DNA of 64,000 nucleotides, taken from assembly GCA_032718565.1 (NCBI GenBank), contig JAVGVS010000411.1, forward strand, positions 290,698 through 354,697. The letters are read 5' to 3'. How positions within the stretch are numbered: position 1 is the first letter of the stretch; each line of letters opens with the position of its first letter. This document shows positions 37,801 to 49,100 of this stretch, piece after piece. Origin of the DNA: Distichodus sexfasciatus (Eukaryota > Chordata > Actinopteri > Characiformes > Distichodontidae). The position numbers were made by a program, and so were the translations under genes. The notes beneath the pieces are model-generated. The model was not told the DNA's origin and made no database searches. It was given only the letters and a program-made list of their open reading frames with translations.

Positions 37801-40359
37801 AATCTGACGCTGTTAAGTTACTTCACCCAGCATACAGTGTTATGGAAGCCAGACTACAATATTCTGATTAAAAGCACCAGTGGGAATAATTTTTAGAATA
37901 CTTGATTAATAAAATAATTGTTAACTGCAGCTTTACTTTAAAAACATTAAATTATCTCATTTAAAATATTTGACTAAAATGTTTTTGTTATCATGGCACC
38001 ATTAGCACCTGTTTGGTAAAATTGTTTAATCAGGTTGTTTAATTGTGGGAAACAAGTCAGCAAATAAACAACTCAATCATTAATTGTTTTAAAGGCAAGG
38101 GGTGGCTGAAATATTGGTTTGATGTGTTCTCAGTGTAAGCACTTTGTAACTTGTTAATTGGTTTATAAAAACTATTCAATGAAAGCACGATCTTTTTTTT
38201 TATCGTAATCTTCAAGACTGTGTATGAATCTGTGTTAACTGTTCAATATAATTTCCAGGCTCACCAGTCTACACACTGGTGGGTGGTTCCGGAGGTGACC
38301 TATGGTCCTCCCTTGAGCATGATGATTACGGAGAACTACGGAAGATTGCAGTGTATCGCAGAATCGGGAACCTCTGGGATGGAAGTTTTGGGGTATTACA
38401 TTTATTATAACATTATTACCTTCATTATTGAGATCTGCCATGTCAAGCTGATAAATGTTATATTTAAGTATATATACTTACAGTGCCACCAGAAAGTATT
38501 CACACCCCTTCACATTTTATTATGTTACAGAATTATTTTTAAGTAAATTTTTTAAAAATAAATTTGAGTATATCTTCACAAGGGAACACTGAAGCTCCGC
38601 CATAGTGACCATTGGGCTCTTGGTCACCTCACTGACCAAGGACCTTCTTCCCCGATTACTCAGTTTGGTCAGGTGGCAAGGATTAGAGAGGGTCCTGGTG
38701 GCTCCAAACTTATTCCATTTCTGAATAATGGAGACCACAGTGCTTTTCGGGATGATCAGTGGAAGTGGATACACCTGAGCTCAATTTTGAGTGTCATAGC
38801 AAAGGGTGTGAATATATACTGTATATATCTTAGTGGTTTTGAAAGAAAAGATAATACTTATATAATAGGTTATTAAAATTGTTACAATTTTTCAATTTAA
38901 TTTTAAATACTGTAAAATTCAATTCAACTTCTAATAACTGCTAACAATAGTTTAGTCCCTTTAAACTGCCGTGCAGTCGGCACCTCTGTTAATAAGAGGC
39001 GTTGTTGCAGGTGTGCACCAATGATGACAGTTGTCTTACCACAAACAAACGTGACATTAGACACGGTAACGGTTTATCAGATTCTACTGTCAGTAAATGA
39101 CAACCATGGACGTTGCAGTGGGGTGTAACGTGGGGCTGACTTACCAGAGCCCCAAGTGGGGAGAGGACCCTTGAGAAGTCTGAAATTTTATTTTATTATG
39201 GGGATGGGGCCCATGGAGACGGCTTGTGTATAGGGCCCAGAATTTGCTGCTACATCCCTTTTGACAAATAATTCATGTTTTTTAAAACCTGAGAGTCATC
39301 ATTCTAATTATTAGTTTTTTCATTTATCTGCCAATATTGCCAGTGCTATTGTCTTTATTTCAAGAAACAACCCAACAATAAAGCTAAATTTGCCAGAGAC
39401 ATTAAATACCACTGGCAGATGTGGGAGTGGGGCACAACATTGATCAGAGTGGGGACCGCACAGGATTTAATTAATCTAAATATTTAGTTTAATTAGTAAA
39501 TATTAAGTAAAAAAAATAGTTTTCTATCGCTTATATCTATTATTATAGTTCATATTTTTTATTTTTAATATGTTGCCATTATGATGATTTTTCATTAGCC
39601 AATTTTTGGTGCCCCCTCCAGTTCATTTTAACAAGCATCATTCATTGGACCCAACATAAATGAAAGTGAGTGATTATTTGTCATTGGGAACACACCATAG
39701 CACAGCACACCACAATGAAATGTTAGCGGGCAGCTAACAAGCCCCTGGGGAGCAGTGCTCGGGGACGGTACCTCAGTGTAACTTTACCGGCCCTGGAATC
39801 AAACCTGTGAATTTCTGGTCACGTGGCAAACACCCTACTGTTACGCCACCCACTGCCCCAAGAAATATTATTGTACTAACATTATTAACTGGCAACAGCA
39901 CAAACCGGTCGCTCATTAAAATGAAAATCTACAAGGTAGCAGCACCCAGTCTGTAACAATAGAACTATGTTAGGATTTTGTTTCCATGTGGACAAAGGAA
40001 ATGAGATGGAAGTAATGTAACAAGTCATTCTTTTCCTCTAGGTGTGTGGTATGGAGATAACATTTGACAATAATAAATCCATACAATTTGGTAATGTTGG
40101 AGCGGGGACACAGTCTGAAGTCGTCATTGAAGATGGTGATCATTTTCAATCTCTAACACTGTTGCCAAACAAGGAGGGGGATCGACTTGTGGGCATTTAT
40201 TGCAAAATTCTGCGGAAAAGTGGTCTGACTGAGAATTTCTTTTCTATATGCTTAAATCCGGGTTCACCTGTTGACATTGATGTAGGCTCAGGGATATGTT
40301 ATGGGGTTACTGTAAGACATGGAGAGGATATTCATGCTCTTGGCTTCCACTTTATGTAA
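34852..40359 (+). CDS. Unit B: SNTX-like pore-forming core + FN3 + jacalin-like lectin
   Basis: Four coding exons with matching phases: 34850-34942 (ATG at 34852), 35301-37037, 38259-38392, 40042-40359; 759 aa plus TAA. Order: short exon 1 (residues 1-30); SNTX/MACPF-related pore-forming domain (~31-257, with SFLGGLVEVEGAAKYLHDS); helical domain (~258-388); thioredoxin-like domain (~390-513, VVCFSFTSLKYPDTYL); FN3 (~520-605); jacalin-like domain (611-759), opening LVGGSGGDLW and ending GEDIHALGFHF. Known SNTX proteins of stonefish are secreted pore-forming subunits that end in PRY-SPRY; relatives occur widely in non-venomous fish. No signal peptide is visible, which is usual for the family. 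If the last introns are not removed, translation would stop at 37070-37072. The position that is Asp in typical jacalin sugar sites is His here. Role in this fish is inferred. Confidence 0.85.
37137..37658. mobile_element. Nonautonomous Tc1/mariner element
   Basis: Terminal inverted repeats CACTGCCTTCCAAAAGTTTGG (left, first 20 bases cited in part) and CCAAACTTTTGGAGGGTAGC (right), flanked by TA. The interior keeps a decayed transposase-related block around 37,310-37,380. It is absent at the matching place in unit C, so it inserted in B after the B/C duplication or was lost in C. Confidence 0.8.
38479..38823 (-). mobile_element. Tc1 element fragment with transposase HTH remnant
   Basis: Ends ACAGTGCCACCAGAAAGTAT and a matching inverted AGGGTGTGAATATATACTGT. 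The reverse strand encodes a typical Tc1 DNA-binding segment (PKSTVVSIIQKWNKFGAT, KLSNRGRRSLVSEVTKSPM). Broken and far too short for a full transposase. It lies in the intron between the two lectin exons of B. The left end survives at the same place in C (49,730-49,790). Confidence 0.85.
39662..39862 (-). repeat. tRNA-derived SINE, family 1, copy 3
   Basis: Reverse copy in the B lectin intron, with the AATAATCACTCACTT tail at the left and the head at the right. The same insertion is present in C at 50,563-50,792. Confidence 0.88.
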
Positions 40360-41009
40360 GCTGTGCAAGTTTCTTACACTTTACCAAGTCCAAGAATAAT
40401 TAGACAGAAAAGCTAGTAGACAGACAGATGCTGTGCCATGTTGGATTTTAAGGAAGATTATCTGGTCCGTGTTATGCAACTTGCAATATTTTTTTGCTGA
40501 TATTTTGACAAATATTGAGATTACGGTTAACCAGTTAAAAGACAGCATAAACTCAACTGAATTAAAATAACTTTGCTTTTTTTTTTTAGATTTTGTAGAA
40601 TTAAGCTTATAGAATCACAGAAGTTTAATTTACCTTTTAAAGATGCCATTAGTTTCTTTTCATGTTCATTTTGCAAACGTAATGTCTTATCAATACTGTT
40701 GATATTCTACAAATTGTTCTAAGAAGTCTTTCTCTCTATAATTAAATGACTGTTGGGAGGTTTTGCAGCAGTCTATATTGCAGAATAAACACAGAGAACA
40801 GGCAGATAGGAAAGCAATTTGGAACATTAATCTTTCATTTTGATTATTATGCATTTATTAAGCTTTTTATTTGCTTGTCTATACGAAATGTAAGGGCTTG
40901 TCATTAATTTTCTGTTTTACCGGTTTATGTCAGGCGTTTTAAGCTTCTCAATTACCCATTAAAATGTCTAATGAAATAATTAAGGTGCATCATCTGATTA
41001 TTTGGAATT

Positions 41010-43530
41010 TGCAGAATATTAATCTGTTGATTCAAATTATAGCTTTAATTTCTGTTAAGCCTACAGTGAGAATGTATTAGTTTACACATTGTTTTAGAAA
41101 GTCTTTCTGAGTAAATTACATGATGTTTAGAGATATAAAACCAACTTGTAATGCTGTAGGTATATTTCATTAACATTTACATTATGGTGCATTTATTCAA
41201 GCTTTACATTGCCTAAGTCATATGAATTGTCTATGTTAATAGTAAAGGCTGATCAGTTGTTTGCCATTTGGTGTTCTGTGATCATTCAGTAATTATAATA
41301 TTGTGACTGGTATACATTATACATGTGCAAACGTCTTGAGTCATTTTACTCATTATTTCATATTTGTTGTAAAAAGCCAGACACTGATGTGTTCTAATGT
41401 AGTCATGAGAAATAGTATTTACTATTGTCATAAAGTGCTGTTATGAAGTAGTCTACCGTATTATAACAATTACATGGTGAACCCAAACAGAGTACAGTAG
41501 AGACAGTCCATGATTCAACTAAATCCAAACTGGGAAACAGAGAATAGTTTAGAATTACAAAACAGTGGTAAACGGGAAAAAACACTCAGGATGCAGTCCA
41601 GGACATAGCAATATATACCACGAAACAACTAGAACTGGTTGTTGGCAATTCATAGATGAAACGTGTTTGAATGAAGTGGCACATTACTGGGTTTTTGAGT
41701 ATTGCTTGCAAGCAATGGTGCCGTCACAGCTCTCATGTGAGATCGAGTGAGTGCCCCCGAACACGCTTTACACATGGGTATTTATAGCAAAATCTTAGAC
41801 AAAAAACAGGATGTATGCGCCTGGTGCTAGACATGTCAGCTAGAAGATCAGGGTGATTCTTAACACCACAGCTTATCAGGAAAGGACATCTGCTGATGCA
41901 GAGTCGAGTCTAAGATACAACTGTTTTCACACTTTTACAGCCAGAACAAACATTTCTTAGAATATGCTAATCAGCACAAGAGGTTACTCCAAGGTTATAC
42001 GTGATCTCGAAGGGTCATCAAATACAGAAGAACACAAGCCCATTATGACTCAGCAGATCATGACTTGGAAGAACAAACAGTAAATTTCCACTTATACACA
42101 CAGATTCACACTGGATCTTACTGGAAAAAGCTGTGCGCTGACTTCCAAAGCTGGTGGATGGGTTGATTAACAAAACGTTTTCTGGCAAACAGACAGTACT
42201 CCAGACATCTGGACTGATAATCTAGATGAACCATTGCTCACATCTGTCGCTGCTTTAATGGCTTGTTTTGTTTGGATTTTATATACATATTTTTTTGTTT
42301 CATATATCTTAATTACGAAGATGACACCCTTAAAGATGGACTTTTCATTTGGTCATTTTCAATGGACAATCAGTGGTTGTTTCCAAAGTTTCCAAACTGC
42401 TCACATCCTATTCAACATGTCTTGTCAACACTATTTTTTAATAGTGCAACATACAACCAGTTTTATCAGCTTCTGCTCTCACTCTGTAATGGGACATTTT
42501 CAGTGTTGAACTTTTGAACCGTTGTTGAATTTACTGTACAAAAGTACTTGCAAAACCATGAAGCAAGAAACGATATGCAGAACGGAAACCACCTTGGATG
42601 GCTGTTGCACGTACAACCGAAGGGATTGCTGCGTTGTTAAAAATATTTTTTTCTTCGCATGAAAGAAAAAGCCATTATACCATATAAGGTTATGCTTATA
42701 TGTATATGCACAATAGACTGAGTTGTCCATACACGGCATGAAGAAGAAACCATGAAACCCTCTTAAAGATGTGCTCTACTGTCCTCAGTTGAGTTGGGGT
42801 CCAGGACAAGCCCCCAGGTCATCTATAATAAAAGTTTCGCTGAGTGTGAAGCAATACAACAAAGCAATGTAGCGACATAAAAAAAGCAAATTCATTAAGT
42901 AATAAGCAGAACTGGATGGGAAGAAAAGACACTTTTCAATTTATACTTTTCAATATTTAAATTGGGACTTGGGAAATTGGGAAAACTCGCAGAATACTGC
43001 TATGAATACATAAGCTAACACTTTTGATTCAGTAATACATATACAAATAATATGCGGGCATGTCAGTGTTCCTGCTCTTGTAACAGTTCATCAAGGAAAT
43101 AAAGACCTGATATGACAATCCTTTTTAAACTTACTGTTAAACTTTACTAAGTTTCTAAGCTATTAGTTAACTTCAGTCATAAACAAAAACTCAAATGTCA
43201 TCAAACACAATACATGTGGTCTTTTCAGTTTACTCTTGGCAAATTATGTCCATGAGAGCACAAAGAATACACCAATGAAGCGTTTTAATAAACTCTAACA
43301 ATCTGTGGTCTCGGCCCATACTTGTTCTTCAACATCTCATTAGTATCAGGGGAAAGTTCTTGTTTTCAGTAGAATGGAGCCGACTGTAATCAGTAACAAT
43401 AAATTACTACAATGATCTAAAACATAAAGACATGTGACATGTCCCTTGATGATAAATTGCAAATTGCCCTTGGCCATTCTATTTTAGATGCTAATGAGGC
43501 TAAAATATAAAACTAATGGGACTTTTAGAT
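41010..43530. other. B-C spacer, left part
   Basis: No exon. The part 41,848-42,780 is paralogous to 61,608-62,815 downstream of unit D. 42,208-42,240 (CTGATAATCTAGATGAACC) is the empty site of the hAT MITE found in D. 41,600-41,850 and 42,790-43,530 show nothing I can name. Confidence 0.6.
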
Positions 43531-43534
43531 GAGT

Positions 43535-45372
43535 GTGGAATCAGATCCGGAACCACTTCAACAACACAAAAGTCTCTCGCAGTTTATGGCAGGGCATCAA
43601 GGCTGTCACCCAGTACAATCCAGCACCAAGCAGCTGTGAGGAGGATGCCACACTCCTCGAGGAGCTGAACATGTTCTACGCACGGGTTGATGCACTGAAC
43701 AACACACACACAACGAAAGCCATGCCTCCCACCACCGACCAGATCATCTCTCTGCCTGAAGCTGATGTGAGGAGAACTTTCACCAAGGTCAACCCACGAA
43801 AGGCTGCTGGTCCAGACAACATTCCAGGTCATGTGCTCAGAGACTGCGCTGATCAGCTGGCCGAGGTCTTCACAGACATCTTCAACACATCACTGAGCCA
43901 GATGATTGTCCCAGCATACTTCAAGTCCACCATCATCCCAGTGCCAAAGAAATCTTCAGTATCCTGTCTGAATGACTACCGTCCCATCACCTTGACCCCC
44001 ATCACCATGAAGTGCTTTGAGAGACTTGTCATGGCACAGGTGAAAAGCAACCTCTCCCACTCCCTGGACCCACTGCAGTTTGCCAAACAGGTCAACTGAG
44101 GACGCCATATCCGCTGCACTTCACCTTTCCCTCTCACACTTGGACAATAAAGATTGCTAGATTGTTAGATTGCTGTTCAAAGACTTTAGCTCAGCCTTCA
44201 ACACCATCATTCCCCAAAGACTGTGTGTGAAACTGAGCGAGTTGGGACTGAGCACTATGGGCACCATAGAGAGCGTCCTGACCAGCTGCATCTCTGTCTG
44301 GTTTGGTAACAGCACTGTTGCCAATCACAGGCAGCTACAAAGGATTGTCAAAGCAGCTGGCAACATTATCGGAGCGTCTCTCCCACCGCTGCAGGACATC
44401 TTTTACAAGGAGGGCCTTCTGCATCGTGCTCGACCTCTCACATTCTTCACATGGACTCTTTACACTCCTCCCATCTGGCAGATGCTATCGCAGCATCAGT
44501 ACACAAACCACCAGAATGCGTGATAGCTTTTTCCCACAAGCCATCAGACTCTTGAAAACACTTCCCCCCCCACACTCCCCACCACACACACCCGAACTAT
44601 GAACTGACACTGTTGCATCTCTGCACTTTACACATCACCGTCACTGTGATGCACACACTGCTATATGGACAATCTCATTCATGTTGCACTGAAGCTGTCT
44701 TCGGAAAGATGTTTAAGAATAATGCTTATATTTATAAACTGTACAGTATCATCACTCCAAACTGCTGCTGATCTGGCACACATTTAATGCCAGATGACTG
44801 GAATAGCAATCCTCCTCAAATGACTGTTGCTACAACACTGCTATAATATTTGCACAATTTTTGCACTGTCACTACTTATTTGCACAACCACTAAACATTG
44901 AATGTATTTATAACTGGTCACTTTCTAACTAACTGTATCTGCACAAATTATTGAAAAGTACTGCACAGACTCTGGTTCTCCACTGCTGTTATAATATCTG
45001 CACAAACCTAAACGCTAGTCAGACTTTTTAAGAGATACTGGTTTATTAATAGACTGGATATAGAATTTTTTAGATTGAAACGGTTACTGACCTCATGCAC
45101 ATTCAGTGTAAAAGTCAATTTCCACTTTTGTAGGTTAATACTGCATACAAATTGTCTCTCTTTCTACTTCTATTTCTAGTTTAAAGTTATATTTAATATT
45201 CCATTTCTAGTTTAAAATGTGTATTTTGTATTCTATTCATATATTGTTTATTCCATATGCCCTATTTGTTCTTTGTGCCCTATTTCTTGTTGCATTGTAT
45301 AAAGCTGGAGCCACGTCTTCTCGTCTCTCTAGACAGTTAACAGCAGAGATGACAATAAGTTTACTTTGACTT
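43535..45372 (+). mobile_element. LINE (L2/Rex1-like) fragment with internal deletion
   Basis: The reverse transcriptase N-terminal region is seen as NPRKAAGPDNIPGHVLRDCA, then PVPKKSSVSCLNDYRPITLT. The frame is broken near 44,100. A jump follows from DFSSAFNTIIPQRL straight to the C-terminal SVWFGNSTVANHRQLQRIV block, so most of the polymerase palm is missing. A 3' UTR follows, ending near GACAATAAGTTTACTTTGAC. The clade is inferred from the short motifs and the tail. It is dead, and paralogous to 62,850-63,850. Confidence 0.85.
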
Positions 45373-45599
45373 TGAACATGTCAAATATTTTTTTAAAATT
45401 AAGATCCCCATAATGGGTTAAGAAGAATAACTCGCATTTCTGAAGTTGGACTTTTCTATCTCTGGAAATAATAAACATAAAGACATGAACATAGGGGACT
45501 ATGAACACTCTCTGAATAAACTGCTGGTAAGTTCCTTATAAAACTGCTATGCTATGCGTAATTCATTTATAGCAAATCATGTGGGTGGGTGGGTGGGTG

Positions 45600-45729
45600 G
45601 GCGTAAAAAATCAGCCATAAAAGTCAGAAGACAGACATTTTTCAGACTTACAGCTTCAGTAAACAGAAACAACAGGTCTCTACACCTCAAACAGAACATT
45701 TATCCAAGCTATCAACTTTCAAAAGAAAG
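45600..45729 (+). promoter_or_regulatory. Unit C promoter and noncoding first exon
   Basis: A GTGGGTGGG run, then a TATA-like CATAAAAG at 45,616-45,623. The leader ends CAAAAGAAAG before donor GTAAGT at 45,730. It is clearly paralogous to 63,895-64,000 (unit E) but not to the A/B promoters. Confidence 0.6.
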
Positions 45730-45824
45730 GTAAGTTTTGCAAAACAGCATTTACATTAATTAGAACAAACCTTCTATGTGAGTTTTATTATTAAGGACAT
45801 TGGAAAAAGAATAATAAAAGCAGG

Positions 45825-45975
45825 CGGGCGGCATGGTGGCACAGTGGTTAGAGCTGCCACCTCACAGCGAGAATGTCCTGGATTCGAACTCCGGGGACGG
45901 CTGTAGGGCCTTTCTGTGTGGAGTTTGCATACTTTCCCCGTGTTTGCGTGGGTTTCCGCCGGGTGCTCTGGTTTA
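45825..45975 (+). repeat. V-SINE/HE1-type tRNA-derived SINE
   Basis: GGCGGCATGGTGGCACAGTG, then TGGATTCGAACTCC (B box), then CTTTCTGTGTGGAGTTTGCA and GTGGGTTTCC. This is the conserved central block of the widespread fish V-SINE group. It lies in the 5' intron of unit C. Confidence 0.85.
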
Positions 45976-46112
45976 AGCCTGAAAAAAACGAGACACCTAT
46001 GCAAATCTTATATACTAATTTTAATGCCATCCACAATAAGCAACAGAAGGAAATGAAAGCAGATTAAATGACATTTTTCTCAGATAATATTTTTCTGTTG
46101 CAGTATACAGTC

Positions 46113-49100
46113 ATGAATTCCCAAGCTATGGAGGTGGCAGCACTTGGAAGGCCACTGTATCCTGGAATGTTGTACGATTGTCGCAATGACTCCTTTATTC
46201 CAGGTAGAATTCACATCATCCCTGATTTCAGTATTACACATTAAAGCTGGTGTTAAAAGTAAAACTTAAGCTGTCAAGTAAACATTTAACTGTTAACATT
46301 AAACCTTCAATAATCGTCACAAAAACGGTTGTTATTGTTTGATCACTTCCAATAAGATTGTTATGAAAATTAATTTAGCTGTTGTTCTGGTCAAATGGCG
46401 ATCATTAACAAGTCACATGCATAAAAATGTGAAGCTCTTATTCATTTCAAAGATTTATAGTCATGAATACTGTATAAAACAGTTACACGTTCATGTTCTT
46501 GATGTAAAGCAGAGTAAATATGCATAATTCCAGTCTCATTTCTCTAAAAGTCAACTGGAGTCAGGAGTTGAAACCACAAAGACTGTAGGTGTGTTGTTAT
46601 GAGTCAGCTGTTAAGACGAAAGAGCAAAAAAACCACATGCAGACATTCCTAGCAAATGTATATATTTTGTATATACACATATATATAAACGGTTGGTTTC
46701 CAAAGGACATTGTTGACATTTTGCAGAAGATTCTACCAAATATTTATCAGAAGGCTTCACATTTTGTCCAGTTATTATTTGCAATACAATTATTTTTAAA
46801 AATATATTTTTGTGTTATTGTTTGTTCCTAATACACTTCATAATATTGTTCTATTCAATGCAAAAAGACTTCCCAGTTCTCAACCCTTTTCTGGCCAATT
46901 AATTTACAGCTGGAAAATCTGATGAGATTTTCAGCACACAAGGACTTTAGTGTGACAGAGAACAAGGCAAAAGACTTCCTATGGCGTAGGACTTCATAGG
47001 GCAGTTTTTTCCATTCGATTGGCCTTCTTGTTGTTTTACACTTGTTTTAATCATCAATTCTTTCACTTTAGGGGTCACTTTGTGGGACAAAAATGCTTTA
47101 AGGGAAGATTTAGATGTGCGTCGGAAACCTAAAACCGATCTGAAGTTTTCTGCCTCTGACTCAATCAGTGAAAAGGCCAAACTACTGGATGTGAGCGCAT
47201 CTCTGAAAGCCAGTTTTTTGGGAGGGTTAGTAGAGGTTGAAGGTTCTGCCAAATACCTGCATGATTCTAAATCCTCTGTGCATCAGTCACGGGTTACCAT
47301 GCAGTTCAGTCAGACCACAAGGTTTGAGCAACTCACCATGGCTGAGCTTGGAAAAATCACATATCCACAGGTTTTTGACCAGCAGTCGGCTACTCATGTG
47401 GTTACAGGTGTACTGTTTGGAGCTCAGGCCGTAATGGTGTTTGATCACGAAGTGACAGACATTACAGAGAAAGAAAAGATTGATGGAAATCTTAAGGTAA
47501 TGGTCAAGAAGTTGCCATGTTTCAGCATCGAGGGTGAAGGGAAAGTTGACATGAAAGACGAGGACAAGAAGACAGCTAAGAACATCAGTGTGACATTTCA
47601 TGGGGACTATGAGCTTGAAAGCAATCCTACAACATACATGGAGGCCATTAATGTGTACAAGACGTTGCCTAAACATCTGAAAGAGAGAGAGGATGATGCT
47701 GTACCAATAAGGGTGTGGCTATATCCCCTCCATCTGCTGAATGATAAGGCAGCCATGTTGATGAGGGAAATTAGTGCAAGTTTGGTGGATAAATGTGAAG
47801 CAGTACTAGAGGAAATTGGAGATGTAGAGAGGAGGTGCAATGATTTGATCAAAAGCACAGCAGCAGACAACTTCCCTGAAATAAAAGACAGACTGCAAAT
47901 GTTTCAGACCTTGTACAATAATTACAAAATGGAATTCCAGAAGAAGCTGCAAACATCTTTACCGAAAATTCGGAATGGGGATATGAATGAGGATTCACTG
48001 GATGATTACTTAAAGGCCCACAACAACTCCCCCTTTAATATTAACAGAGTCAACGAGTGGTTAGAAAATGTCAGTACTGAATTAAGAATACTGACATCCT
48101 ACACTAATGAGCTGGACGGCATCAGAGTTGCAACATCGGGCCAACTCAATACCATCCTGTTTGCTCCTGGAGTCGATGTGGTGGTGTGTTTTTCTTTCAC
48201 TTCTCTGAAGTACCCCGACACATACCTGGAAAAACTTTCATGCTACCTTGGAGGAGTCAACGTGTTATATACTCCTTTGAGCTCTAAAGATCAGAAAGAA
48301 TCCGAAGAAAGATGTCAGACCAATCAGGAACCTCTTTGGTTTGCTTTGCCTGAAATATCCAAGAGTATGAAACAGAATCTTTCTCTGTTCAAAAGTTTTT
48401 CAAAGGCCAATAAAAATCAGGAGAGAATCCGCTTGGTCATTGCCTCTGTGTCTGACCCTGCAAATCCAGGTGCATCCATCCAGCTTTATCAAAATGGAAA
48501 GCTCACTGATCCCAAGTTTCAACCAGTGTCCAAGCCACCTCCACCAACTGTGCAGATCCAGGGAGAGACTGTTACAGTCACACTTCAGAAACCTCCACAT
48601 GGTGAGACGGAACGTTTTAGAGTAGAATATAAAACAGCAGAGTCAGGAGGATCGTGGGATTCTGTGGTCACCCCTGATGCAAACAGTAGCTTCGTATTTA
48701 AACCAAGACTGCAGCAGAGGAGCAAATACCTAATTCGCTACAGAGCTGTCAGTGCTGTGGGAGAGAGTGAAGAAAGCGATCCTGTTTGTGCTGAATGTGA
48801 GTATGTTGTCCCCTTCCCTATCAATATCAATGAACTCCCACCTCTAACTCACATTACCTGTAATTAGAAACCTGATTAAAACATTTTGGGCTATATATAC
48901 TATATATGAATATATACTGTACTGTATACTGTATATACACATAATGGAAATTAGGGTAAATAAAAAGTAACTTGAATTACACAGAACACTCATGTCTGTG
49001 TGACAACTGGCCTTCTGTGTTCATTAATAGCAGAGTGAACTACGGCAGCACTTCACCAAATCTGGTGCTGTTAAGTTACTTCACCCAGCATACAGTGTTA

